Shown one piece after another: positions 8,526-16,341 of a DNA stretch of 64,000 bases (its first letter is position 1; each line of letters begins with the position of its first letter). The notes beneath the pieces were generated by a model that was given only the letters and a program-made list of their open reading frames with translations, searched no databases and had not been told where the DNA came from. Where the stretch lies: NCBI RefSeq assembly GCF_036194065.1, contig NZ_CP108095.1:8122001-8186000 (forward strand), written 5' to 3'. The translations under genes and the position numbers were made by a program. Source of the DNA: Streptomyces sp. NBC_00239. GTDB lineage: Bacteria; Actinomycetota; Actinomycetes; Streptomycetales; Streptomycetaceae.

Positions 8526-8986
8526 GCACCCCGATGAGCACCCCACCCCGCTCCCGCGCACAGCGTCGTCGCGACACCGAGCACCGGCTCGGCCGCGACA
8601 TCGACGTCTGGGTGGCCAGTGCCTCGGCGGACGGCGTCCCACACCTGGTACCGCTGTCCTTCGACTGGGACGGCGAGGTGCTCTTGGCGGCCACCCCGGC
8701 GGAAAGCCCCACCGGCCGGAACCTGGCCGCCACCCGGACCGCTCGGCTCGCCCTCGGCCACACCCGTGACGTCGCCATGATCGAGGGTCACGTCGAGGTC
8801 CTCGCCATCGATGCCCTGCCGCCGCACCTGGGTGGCCGGTTCGCCGCACGCACCGGCTTCGACCCGCGCTCCCTCGCCACCCGGTACCGCTGGTTCCGTA
8901 TCACTCCTCACCGCATCCGGGCCTGGCGGGAGGAGAATGAGCTGGCGGACTGTGAGCTGATGCGCGACGGTCGCTGGCTGGTCTGA
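8522..8986 (+). CDS. Pyridoxamine 5'-phosphate oxidase-like / F420-type flavin-split-barrel protein
   Basis: 154 residues with the split-barrel pattern of the PPOX class: DVWVASASADGVPHLVPLSF near the N-terminus, then SPTGRNLAATRTARLALGHT, and FRITPHRIRAWR close to the C-terminus. Many actinobacterial members use F420 rather than FMN, but the sequence alone does not show which cofactor is bound here. It starts at the ATG overlapping the stop of the VOC gene, so both belong to one operon. A second in-frame ATG is four codons later. Its substrate is unknown. Confidence 0.82.
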   Translation: MSTPMSTPPRSRAQRRRDTEHRLGRDIDVWVASASADGVPHLVPLSFDWDGEVLLAATPAESPTGRNLAATRTARLALGHTRDVAMIEGHVEVLAIDALPPHLGGRFAARTGFDPRSLATRYRWFRITPHRIRAWREENELADCELMRDGRWLV

Positions 8987-9012
8987 CGCCCCGCCCGCTC
9001 CCGCCGCACGGC

Positions 9013-9051
9013 CGGGGGCCAAGCCCTCCCGAGCCGGTGGCACGGCCCCCG
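9013..9051. terminator. Hairpin after the VOC/PPOX operon
   Basis: CGGGGGCC near 9013 pairs with GGCCCCCG ending at 9051 across a loop of about 22 bases. It lies shortly after the PPOX stop and ahead of the next gene. There is no T-tract. Confidence 0.4.
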
Positions 9052-9115
9052 AACACGGGCCCGTAGGGCCCCGCTTCAAGATCCACACATCCAGAGCCTC
9101 ACAAGGAGATCCACC

Positions 9116-9568
9116 ATGAGCAGCACCGACAACCGCGCACACGAGGGATTCACGGCCGAGGAGCGAGCCGCGATGAAGGACCACGCACAGGACCTCAAGA
9201 AGGCGGCCCGCCGCGGCTCGAAGGCGGACAAGGCGGCGCAGGAGCACCAGGACGTGCTCGCGAAGATCGCGGAGATGCAGGACGCGGACCGGACCATGGC
9301 CGAGCGCGTCCACGCCGTCATCACCGCCACCGCCCCGGTCCTCGCGCCGAAGCTCTGGTACGGCATGCCCTCGTACGCGCTGGACGGCAAGGTCGTCTGC
9401 TACTTCCAGAGCGCCGAGAAGTTCAAGGCGCGCTACGCGACGCTCGGCTTCAGCGACCAGGCGAAGCTGGACGACGGCCCGATGTGGGCGGCCGCCTTCG
9501 CCCTGACCGAGGTGACGGCCGAGGCGGAGGCGCGGATCGCCGCCCTCGTGAAGCAGGCGGTGAGCTGA
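9116..9568 (+). CDS. DUF1801 / iron-chaperone-like protein
   Basis: 150 residues. The second half carries the DUF1801 signature (ITATAPVLAPKLWYGMPSYA, VVCYFQSAEKFKARYATLGF, and DDGPMWAAAFAL). The first 60 residues are charged and helical (EERAAMKDHAQDLKKAARRG), an extension common in Streptomyces members. A consensus AAGGAG precedes the ATG. DUF1801 shares the YdhG/frataxin-like fold, and one member was proposed to carry iron; the biochemical role is not established. It stands alone. Confidence 0.82.
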   Translation: MSSTDNRAHEGFTAEERAAMKDHAQDLKKAARRGSKADKAAQEHQDVLAKIAEMQDADRTMAERVHAVITATAPVLAPKLWYGMPSYALDGKVVCYFQSAEKFKARYATLGFSDQAKLDDGPMWAAAFALTEVTAEAEARIAALVKQAVS

Positions 9569-9721
9569 GGCGCGCCCGGTAGGTGGCCCTCATCTGCCGC
9601 GTACGCAACGGCAGTTGTCCCGCGGGATCAAGGTGGTGCAGCCGGGCGGTGCCGAGGCCTGCGCGGCCACGGCGCCACCTCGGGGCGGGACGGCCTCGAG
9701 TGCCCCGGACGGGCCCGAGCG

Positions 9722-9820
9722 TCAGGGTGTTTCGGCCCCGGAGGTGAGCGCTTTCAGGGTGGTGTCCAGCCAGCGCAGCTCGGTGCGGCAGGTGGCGCGG
9801 GCGGTGCACGGCGGGCCCGG
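9722..9820 (-). pseudogene. Possible C-terminal fragment of a MerR-like regulator
   Basis: A short minus-strand frame ends at 9722 with CRTELRWLDTTLKALTSG. This resembles the end of MerR-type or related small regulators, where cysteine and charged residues precede a last helix. No HTH or upstream part is present; the frame upstream overlaps the hydrolase fragment on the opposite strand. I read it as a leftover 3' end, with low certainty. Confidence 0.25.
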
Positions 9821-9829
9821 GGCGAGCGG

Positions 9830-10184
9830 CATCGCCGCTCGTACCGAGGAGGAGTTCCTGGCCGGCGGATGGCGCCAGGTTCGCGAGAGCGCCGGGCCGC
9901 ACTGGTGGTCCACCATGCGGCTGGCCGGTCGAGAGGCGCTGTACCGCAGTGCGGTGCACCGGGCGCTCGTCACCGAGCCTGCGATCCGCGACGTGCTGAC
10001 GGCCCTGCCGATACCGCGTGCCTGCCTGCGACCGGAGGCCGACCCGCCGCTTCCCGGAGCCCAGGAACTCACCGAGGCGGGAGTCGAGGTGGTGTCGATC
10101 GCGGACTGCGGGCACAACATCATGCTGGACAACCCGGAGGCCTTCGCCCAGGCCACCGCCCGCGCCCTGCGAGAGTTCCAATAG
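9830..10184 (+). pseudogene. C-terminal fragment of an alpha/beta hydrolase
   Basis: About 117 residues look like the last third of an alpha/beta-hydrolase-fold enzyme. There is a lid or cap region (GIAARTEEEFLAGGWRQVRE), a strand carrying the acid position (PRACLRPEADPPLP) and the final catalytic-His strand (VSIADCGHNIMLDNPEAFA). The N-terminal part with the oxyanion hole and nucleophile serine is absent; upstream sequence in the same frame (9615-9830) has no hydrolase similarity. The fragment begins abruptly near 9830, beside a possible regulator fragment on the other strand. The protein cannot be a working hydrolase. Confidence 0.6.
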
Positions 10185-10290
10185 GCCTCCGAGGACGGCT
10201 CCGAGAGTGCGGGGGTCGCTCTGCGCTGTCCCGCGCATCAGGGAGAAGCCTCGGCCGGACGCGCCGATGGCCTGAGCGTCCCGGTCCGGT

Positions 10291-11739
10291 CTACGGCGCG
10301 GCGACGGTGATGGCCGCGCGGTCGTCCTTGGGGTCGGTGTCGCCTGCGGGGCGCTGGGGGCCGGGGCCGGGAGCGTTCGGGTGTCCGGCCGCGTACTCGC
10401 GGTAGAGCCACACCTCGCCCTTGGCGCCCGCCACCATCCGGTCGATCCTCAGCTTGAACGCGAAGCGGGGCTTGTCGCCGGCTGTGTACGTGCGGGCGCT
10501 CTGTACGCAGAGGTAGTGGATCCTGCCCTGCCGGGTCGAGGCCCGGCACTGCGCGGGCAGCGTGGTGGCACGTACGCCGTCGGGCAGGGTCACCCGCGTG
10601 ACCAGCCGGGCCCTGTCGTCCGTCGCGCTCGCGCCGGGCCCCTTGAAGTCGAAGCCGAAGGAGGCGCCGACGGTCCGGCCCGCCCGGCCGCGGACGGCGG
10701 CGCCGACGGCGGCGAACTCCGCGGGGTCCTGGACGGTCAGCCAGGCGGCGGCCCAGTTGTCGGTCTCCTCCAGGTCCACGGCCAGCGGCGCCGTGCGCAC
10801 CTTCGTCACCGTCAGGGCGGGGCCGGTGCCCTGGGCCCAGGTGCCGCCCTTGCGGAGCGCGGCGAGCGTCTCCTTGGTGTCCGCGAAGACGCCGTAGTCG
10901 ATCCACTCGGAGTCGGCCCGCGGGCCGGCCTTGACGGTGGGCGACTCGGTCAGCCGCCAGGTGGAGCCGGCGGCGACGGTGCCCGGGATCGTGCACAGGG
11001 CGGCGTTGCGCTTGATGTCCGCGAACACGCCGTAGGCACAGTTGCCGTACCGCTTGGCGAAGCCGAGTCCCCGGGTCGTGCGCAGCCACACCAGGAGGCC
11101 CTTGGCCGGCTCGGTGCCCTTGTTGGAGAAGGAGACGGGCAGCGGCAGGGACGAGCCGGCCGGGATGCTCTGGGGCACGTCGCCCCGCGTGATCCGCAGG
11201 TCGTGGCCGCCGACGTCGACCTTGACCGTCCACGGCTTGACGGTGGCGCCGGCCGCCGTGGCGGTGACCTCGACCCGGCCGGTGACGCCGGACTTCGCGC
11301 CCTTGGCGGCGCGGACCCATACGCTCGACACGGCCCGCGATGTGGGGATGGCGTCGGAGTCCTCACAGACGGCGGTGTCCCCGGTGCGCCGGCAACTGCG
11401 GCTGCTCACACCCCAGTCGGCCTTGCCCTTGAGGGAGCCGAAGTCGAGGGTGACGGTGCGCTTGACGGGGGTGTTGTTCCCCTCGACGCTGGCGCGGATG
11501 TTCACGGTGAAGGTCTTCGACGGCGGCGTCTTGACGCCGCCGTGCACGGGTACGGCGATTTCGGCGGCGGCGGTCAGGCGGAGCTCGCGGGGTGCCGCCC
11601 CCGCTGCGGCCGGCGCCGGTGCCGGTGCCGGTACGGACGCCGGTGCCGGTGCCTCGGCGCCCGGTACGGCCTGCGCGTACGGGGCCGCGAGGCCCAGCGC
11701 CGCCACGGCGGCCACGGTCAGCAGCGGGATCTTCTTCAT
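10291..11739 (-). CDS. Secreted protein of unknown function
   Basis: 482 residues. A clear signal peptide begins the protein (MKKIPLLTVAAVAALGLAA, cleavage likely after AQA), followed by an Ala/Pro-rich linker encoded by GGTGCC-type hexamer repeats. The mature part is rich in beta strands with paired Cys in short repeated contexts (YGNCAYGVFAD and WIDYGVFADTKETL; CRASTRQGRIHYLC). This suggests two or three immunoglobulin-like secreted domains. I do not recognise a named family. The start is set at the signal-peptide Met; an in-frame extension to 11883 would put 48 residues ahead of the signal and is rejected. It is divergent from the MFS gene. Confidence 0.72.
   Translation of the reverse strand: MKKIPLLTVAAVAALGLAAPYAQAVPGAEAPAPASVPAPAPAPAAAGAAPRELRLTAAAEIAVPVHGGVKTPPSKTFTVNIRASVEGNNTPVKRTVTLDFGSLKGKADWGVSSRSCRRTGDTAVCEDSDAIPTSRAVSSVWVRAAKGAKSGVTGRVEVTATAAGATVKPWTVKVDVGGHDLRITRGDVPQSIPAGSSLPLPVSFSNKGTEPAKGLLVWLRTTRGLGFAKRYGNCAYGVFADIKRNAALCTIPGTVAAGSTWRLTESPTVKAGPRADSEWIDYGVFADTKETLAALRKGGTWAQGTGPALTVTKVRTAPLAVDLEETDNWAAAWLTVQDPAEFAAVGAAVRGRAGRTVGASFGFDFKGPGASATDDRARLVTRVTLPDGVRATTLPAQCRASTRQGRIHYLCVQSARTYTAGDKPRFAFKLRIDRMVAGAKGEVWLYREYAAGHPNAPGPGPQRPAGDTDPKDDRAAITVAAP
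11611..11653. repeat. GGTGCC-type hexanucleotide tract
   Basis: Imperfect tandem GCCGGT hexamers inside the secreted-protein gene encode the Ala/Pro linker right after the signal peptide. Related hexamer tracts occur at 48255-48296 and 52654-52707. Confidence 0.6.
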
Positions 11740-11857
11740 GCCGGGTTGGATCCGCGAGCGGTGCGCGAAGTTGTGGCCCCGAAGATCACGAAACGGTAAC
11801 GCCGGAAGTCGGGGGATCGGGCCTCGGTGTGTCGTCCAGGACGGCCTCATAAATGAT

Positions 11858-11886
11858 TTGTCCGATTCCCTTGACTCGCGCACGAT
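11858..11886 (+). promoter_or_regulatory. Putative promoter of the MFS gene, leaderless
   Basis: TTGTCC at 11858-11863, a 17-bp spacer, then CACGAT at 11881-11886, which would place transcription start within a few bases of the GTG at 11895. No ribosome-binding site precedes that GTG. A leaderless transcript would explain both. Confidence 0.4.
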
Positions 11887-11894
11887 GATCCGTC

Positions 11895-13190
11895 GTGAGT
11901 ACCCCCCGCCGCCTCGCCGCCCTCCTGCCCGACCTGGCCCCCTGGCGTTCCAGCCGGGACTTCCGGCTGCTGTTCTGGCAGGGCACGGTCACGTTCTTCG
12001 GCTCCTTCATGGCGATGATCGCCCTGCCGCTCCAGATCAAGCACCTCACGGACTCGCCCCTCGCGGTGGGTGCGATGGGCGCGGTGGAGCTGATCCCGAT
12101 GGTGGTCTGCGGCCTCTACGGCGGGGCACTCGCGGACGCCGTGGACCGGCGGCGGCTGATACTGCTCACCGAGGTCGGACTCGGCGTCCTGGCCCTGATC
12201 CTGCTGGTCAACGCGCTGCTCCCGACCCCCCTCCTGTGGCCGCTGTACGTGGTCGCCGCCGGGGTCTCCGGCCTCGCGGGCCTCCAACGGCCCGCCCTCG
12301 ACTCCCTGATGGCCCGGATCGTCCCGCACGACCAGATGACCGCCGCGGCAGCACTGAACTCACTGCGCTACAACGTCGGCGCCATCGCCGCGCCCTCCCT
12401 GGCGGGCGTGGTCGTCGCGTACGCGGGGTACGCCTCCGCCTACACCATCACGGTGATCGGCTTCGCGGTCTCCGTCCTGCTGTGCACCCGGCTGGCGCCC
12501 GCACCCCCCGTCCACGGTGCCGAACGGCCCTCGCTGCGCTCCATAGCCGAGGGCGCCCGGTACGCGTGGAGCAGGCCGGTGCTGCTCGGCACGTACGCGG
12601 TGGACCTCGCGGCGATGTTCTTCGCCTTCCCCAACACGATCTTCCCGTTCCTCGCGGACGAACTGGACGCGGTGTGGGCCCTGGGCCTGATGTACGCGGC
12701 GGGCGCGGTCGGTTCCCTCCTGCTGGGCCTGACCAGCGGCTGGACCTCCCGGGTCCACCGGCACGGGCTGCTGGTGATCGGCGGGGCGACCGTCTGGGGC
12801 CTGGCCGTGGCGGCGGCGGGGTGGACCGGCAGCATCTGGGTGGTGCTGGCCTGCCTGGCCGTGGCGGGCGCGGGCGACATGCTCAGCGGTCTCGGCCGCG
12901 CCACGATCTGGAACCAGACCATCCCCGAGGAGCTGCGCGGCCGCCTGGCGGGCATCGAGGTCCTCTCGTACAGCGTCGGCCCGCAGCTCGGCCAGGTCCG
13001 GGCGGGCACGACGGCGGGCTGGACCGGTACCCGCTCCGCGTTCTGGACCGGTGGCGTGGCCTGCGTGGCCTCGGTGGCCGTCCTGTCCGCGCTGCTCCCG
13101 AAACTGTTCACGTACGACGCCCGTACCGACGAGGACGCGATCCGCCGCCGCGCCGCCCGCGAGCCCGCCGCCCCGACCCCGGCCGCCTGA
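11895..13190 (+). CDS. Major facilitator superfamily exporter (EntS-like, MFS_3 type)
   Basis: 431 residues with about 12 hydrophobic segments. It has the loop 2-3 motif GGALADAVDRRRLI typical of MFS proton-driven exporters, and a late charged loop near GLTSGWTSRVHRHG. Overall it resembles the EntS/MFS_3 group, whose members export siderophores or drugs. It begins with SSRDFRLLFWQGTVTFFGS, the usual short cytosolic lead-in. The GTG at 11895 has no Shine-Dalgarno sequence, and a promoter-like sequence sits right before it. It stands alone between a divergent secreted-protein gene and a convergent NAD-kinase-like gene. The substrate is unknown. Confidence 0.85.
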   Translation: MSTPRRLAALLPDLAPWRSSRDFRLLFWQGTVTFFGSFMAMIALPLQIKHLTDSPLAVGAMGAVELIPMVVCGLYGGALADAVDRRRLILLTEVGLGVLALILLVNALLPTPLLWPLYVVAAGVSGLAGLQRPALDSLMARIVPHDQMTAAAALNSLRYNVGAIAAPSLAGVVVAYAGYASAYTITVIGFAVSVLLCTRLAPAPPVHGAERPSLRSIAEGARYAWSRPVLLGTYAVDLAAMFFAFPNTIFPFLADELDAVWALGLMYAAGAVGSLLLGLTSGWTSRVHRHGLLVIGGATVWGLAVAAAGWTGSIWVVLACLAVAGAGDMLSGLGRATIWNQTIPEELRGRLAGIEVLSYSVGPQLGQVRAGTTAGWTGTRSAFWTGGVACVASVAVLSALLPKLFTYDARTDEDAIRRRAAREPAAPTPAA

Positions 13191-13300
13191 CCGGTGCTCC
13201 GAAGGCTTCCCGGCGGCGGCCGCGTCCGGAGCCGTCGGCCGCGGCGCTTCGAACGAGCGGGGAAAGGGAGGAGAGCGATACGGCCGGCCGGGCCGGACGC

Positions 13301-14197
13301 TCACGTCAGCAGGCGCAGCGATGTTGCGGCGATGCCCAGTCGTACGCTCTGGCCCCAGGTCAGCTGCAGGGAATCGGCCTCCATCCCGTCGCCGAACACC
13401 GTCATCCGGTCCGACTCCACGGTCAGCCGCAGCCCCTGCTCCGATTCCAACTCGCCCGCCACCCTTGAGGTCCCGGTCGCGGGCGACGGCCAGGCCTCGC
13501 GCACGAACCACAGGAGCCGGCGGTCGCACGGTGCGGGCAGTCGTACGGTGCTGCCGCGCTCCAGCCACAGGGAGCGCAGCCAGCCGGTGGCCCCGGTGCC
13601 GGTGCCGACGAGCACCCCGGAGGACGCCTGGGCCTCGCCCGGGCCCTGCTCACCGTCGGGGCCCAGGCGGTAGCGGGCCGTCTGATGGCCGGGCGGCCCC
13701 AGGTAGATCTCGTTCAGTGCGAGAAGGCGCTGGGTGTCGTCGGCGACCGCCTCGACCATGGTCAGGTCCTCCGTCTGCCCCCCGGTGCTCGCGGTACGCA
13801 GGAGGGCGGCCGTGTCGGCGCAGCGGTGACGGACCAGGATTCCGGGGTTGCGTCCCGGGTCGGTGTCGATGCCGACCACCGGCTGTCCGGTCAGGTACTT
13901 CGCGGTGTTGGCGACCAGGCCGTCCTGCCCGACCACGACCACCACGTCCTCCGGCCCGAACAGGAAGCGGTCCAGGTCCGCCCGCTCCACCTGGGAGCTG
14001 CGCCAGGTGAGCGGTACCGCCGCCGCCACCTCCCGCAGCGCCTGCCGGGTCCGACCGTGGCGTTCGACCACCTCGCTGATCGAACGGCCCCGGCTGGACA
14101 GGAAGAACGCGGCCTGCCCGTGTGTCCCGTGCCGGGCGACCAGTTCCTCGTACTCGGTCCTGCGGTGCACGAGCACCGCGCGCGGGGCCAGGCTCAC
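13301..14197 (-). CDS. NAD kinase-like protein with altered GGDG motif
   Basis: 298 residues with the ATP-NAD/diacylglycerol-kinase fold of NAD kinase. The nucleotide motif reads VVVVGQDGLVANTAKYL, so the usual GGDG is GQDG. It is followed by GIDTDPGRNPGIL and by GTGTGATGW in place of the NAD-binding TPTGSTAY. The phosphate-handling Asp is kept, but two signature segments differ, so activity may be changed, weak or lost. The gene overlaps the upstream SPFH gene by 4 bp (ATGA) and must be co-translated with it, implying a membrane-associated complex or shared pathway. It is too divergent to be assumed the housekeeping NAD kinase. Confidence 0.72.
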   Translation of the reverse strand: MSLAPRAVLVHRRTEYEELVARHGTHGQAAFFLSSRGRSISEVVERHGRTRQALREVAAAVPLTWRSSQVERADLDRFLFGPEDVVVVVGQDGLVANTAKYLTGQPVVGIDTDPGRNPGILVRHRCADTAALLRTASTGGQTEDLTMVEAVADDTQRLLALNEIYLGPPGHQTARYRLGPDGEQGPGEAQASSGVLVGTGTGATGWLRSLWLERGSTVRLPAPCDRRLLWFVREAWPSPATGTSRVAGELESEQGLRLTVESDRMTVFGDGMEADSLQLTWGQSVRLGIAATSLRLLT

Positions 14198-15207
14198 GCG
14201 TCCGCCCCGGAGTCCGGACGCCCGAGCTTGCTGAGGAGGCCGGTGAGGACGTCCGGGGAGAGCGTGATGCTCTCGACCCGCGGCAGGTTCTCCGCCATCC
14301 GGGTCGCCGCCAGCGCGTACAGCGTGGCCGGGCCGGCCTCGCCGTGCACCGCCAGCCAGGCGGACTGCGCCTCGGCGCGCGCCGAGCCCGTCGCGCGTGC
14401 CGCCTCGGCGTCCGCGAGGGCCAGACGGACCTTGCGGGCCGCCTCGGCCTCGGTGCGCACGCTGTCGGCCGCCGCCTTCTCCTCGGCCTCGCGGCGGGAG
14501 TTGATGCCGCGCTGCTCGACCAGCTCCTCCTCGCGCCGGGCCAGTTCGATCTGACTGGCCAGCTCGTTCTCGGCGATCGCACGCTCGCGTTCGACGGCGA
14601 CGGCCCGCCGTTCGTACGTGGCCCGGTCCGCCTCCTGCTGGATCTGCTCGCGGGCCGGTGTGCGCAGGGCGCGCTCCACCTCGGCCTCGGGCCGGATCGC
14701 GACGACCCGCACGGTCACCACCTCGATGCCGGTGGCCGGGAGCCTGGGCTCGGCGGCGAGACCGGCGGCGACGCTCTGCCGTACGGAGGCGACTCCGTCC
14801 ACCAGGGCGCCGGCCAGCGGGGTCCGGGCCAGCACGTCCAGCGTGTGCTGCTGCGCGGTCTCGGTGAGAAGGGTGGAGATCTGCTCCAAGGGCGCGCCGC
14901 GCCAGGTGCCGGTGTCCGGGTCGACGGAGAAGTCGAGCCGGTCCGCGGCCGCGGCCGGGTCGTTGATCCGGTAGGTGACGGTGGCCTGCACGGTGACGTC
15001 CTGGAAGTCGGCCGTACGGGCATGGAAGGCCATGGCCAGCTCCCGGTCGTCGACGGGTACTTCGGACAGCGCCGCTGACAGCGACCGGTACCAGAAACTG
15101 AGCCCCCGGCCGTCATGGGCGAGCCGGCCGCGCTTGTGGTGGCGGATGTGGGCGGTGGGCGCGGATCGCAGATGACGCCAGCCGAAGCGCCGGGTGATGT
15201 CGGCCAT
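14194..15207 (-). CDS. SPFH/band-7 domain protein
   Basis: 337 residues. The SPFH domain occupies about residues 50-190 (MAFHARTADFQDVTVQATVT, then GIEVVTVRVVAIRPEAEVE). A long charged coiled coil follows, about 190-290 (EADRATYERRAVAVERERAI onward, very rich in E, R and A), as in flotillin and stomatin. No N-terminal membrane helix is seen, so membrane contact would be peripheral or through its partner. SPFH proteins form ring or cage scaffolds on membranes. It is followed by an overlapping NAD-kinase-like gene and has its own promoter at 15237-15266. The pair looks like a dedicated two-gene unit. Confidence 0.8.
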   Translation of the reverse strand: MADITRRFGWRHLRSAPTAHIRHHKRGRLAHDGRGLSFWYRSLSAALSEVPVDDRELAMAFHARTADFQDVTVQATVTYRINDPAAAADRLDFSVDPDTGTWRGAPLEQISTLLTETAQQHTLDVLARTPLAGALVDGVASVRQSVAAGLAAEPRLPATGIEVVTVRVVAIRPEAEVERALRTPAREQIQQEADRATYERRAVAVERERAIAENELASQIELARREEELVEQRGINSRREAEEKAAADSVRTEAEAARKVRLALADAEAARATGSARAEAQSAWLAVHGEAGPATLYALAATRMAENLPRVESITLSPDVLTGLLSKLGRPDSGADA

Positions 15208-15226
15208 GGTGGACCCCCCTCTATTT

Positions 15227-15266
15227 CGTCATCGTGACGATAATCGCCGTGTATCGATATCGTCAA
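15227..15266 (-). promoter_or_regulatory. Promoter with overlapping inverted repeats upstream of the SPFH operon
   Basis: On the minus strand a -35 TTGACG (15261-15266) and -10 TATCGT (15237-15242) are 18 bp apart. Overlaid are CGTCA-N3-TGACG (15227-15239), GACGAT-N17-ATCGTC (15236-15264) and the 8-bp palindrome TATCGATA (15252-15259). This AT-rich patch stands out from its surroundings. An AGAGGGGGG ribosome site follows. Together they indicate a regulated sigma-70-type promoter; the regulator is not encoded next to it. Confidence 0.6.
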
Positions 15267-15450
15267 GAGGACGAAAAAGATTCGTTCCGGGTCGGCCTGA
15301 ACCGCGGGCGCCCGAGGACCCTCACGACACGGCCCGGCCGCCCGCGGGATCGGAAAGTGTGAGCTCCGGCCTGCGGGCTGCCTGCGCCGACGAGCGGCGC
15401 CGGGTCCGAGGGGCTTGTGCCCGCGAGGAGTCGGGGGTGAGGATCAGGTC

Positions 15451-16140
15451 ATGATCAAAGGCGTGATGTTCGACTTCTCGGGGACGCTCTTCCGCGTGGA
15501 GCCGACGGCGGACTGGCTGCGCGCCGTCGTGGACGCAGCAGGAGTCGAGGCGACGGAGGCGGAGCTCGCCGCGTGCGCCGCCCGCCTGGAGGAGGCCGGA
15601 GCGCTGCCGGGGGGCGCCTCGCCCGCGCGGCTGCCGCATCACCTGGTGCAGGAGTGGGAGACCCGCGACCTGAGCCCCCAGGCCCACCGCTCGGTGTACA
15701 CGGCGCTCACGCGCGGCGCCGGACTGCCCTGGCCGGAGCTCGTGGAGCCGCTGTACGACCGTCACCACACCCCGGCCGCCTGGCGCCCGTACCCGGACAC
15801 GGACGCGACGCTGCGCGCCCTGCGCGGGCGCGGGGTGCCCGTCGCCGTCGTCAGCAACATCGGCTGGGACCTGAGGCCGGTGTTCCGCCACCACGGCGTG
15901 TACGAGCTCGTCGACGCGTACCTGCTCTCGTACGAGGAGGGCGTCCAGAAACCGGACGCGCGGCTCTTCGCGGCCGCCTGCGAGGCGCTCGGCCTGCCGC
16001 CCGAGGAGGTCCTGATGGTCGGCGACAGCCGGCAGGCGGACGGCGGCGCGGCGGCCCTCGGATGCCGGGTGCACCTGGTCGAGCACCTGCCCGTCGAGCA
16101 GCGGCCCGGCGCTCTGACGGAGGTCCTGCGGGAGCTGTGA
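15451..16140 (+). CDS. HAD-superfamily hydrolase (subfamily IA)
   Basis: 229 residues. Motif I is MFDFSGTLF (residues 6-14), with a Ser where most HAD phosphatases have the second Asp. Motif II is VVSNIGWD, motif III is the lysine in EEGVQKPDARLF, and motif IV is VLMVGDSRQADGGAAALG. The cap is helical (subfamily IA). The start at 15451 is two codons before motif I; an upstream GTG-type extension lacks similarity. The missing general-acid Asp may mean an altered reaction, but the sequence does not show the substrate. It stands alone. Confidence 0.83.
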   Translation: MIKGVMFDFSGTLFRVEPTADWLRAVVDAAGVEATEAELAACAARLEEAGALPGGASPARLPHHLVQEWETRDLSPQAHRSVYTALTRGAGLPWPELVEPLYDRHHTPAAWRPYPDTDATLRALRGRGVPVAVVSNIGWDLRPVFRHHGVYELVDAYLLSYEEGVQKPDARLFAAACEALGLPPEEVLMVGDSRQADGGAAALGCRVHLVEHLPVEQRPGALTEVLREL

Positions 16141-16341
16141 GGGACACCCTGATTCATATGACCGGGTCAAGTGCGGGTGGCAGGTGGCTTCGTGCGGGTG
16201 AACCGGTGGAATCGTCCCGTCGCGCGGGTGGTGCGCCCGCCAGACTGTGGGCCGCCCACCACCTGCCGTCCGTGGCCGGGGGCGGGGCGGTTTTCGTGCC
16301 CCGGGCTGACGGGGCGCTCCGGGTGAAAGGCGGACGGACCC

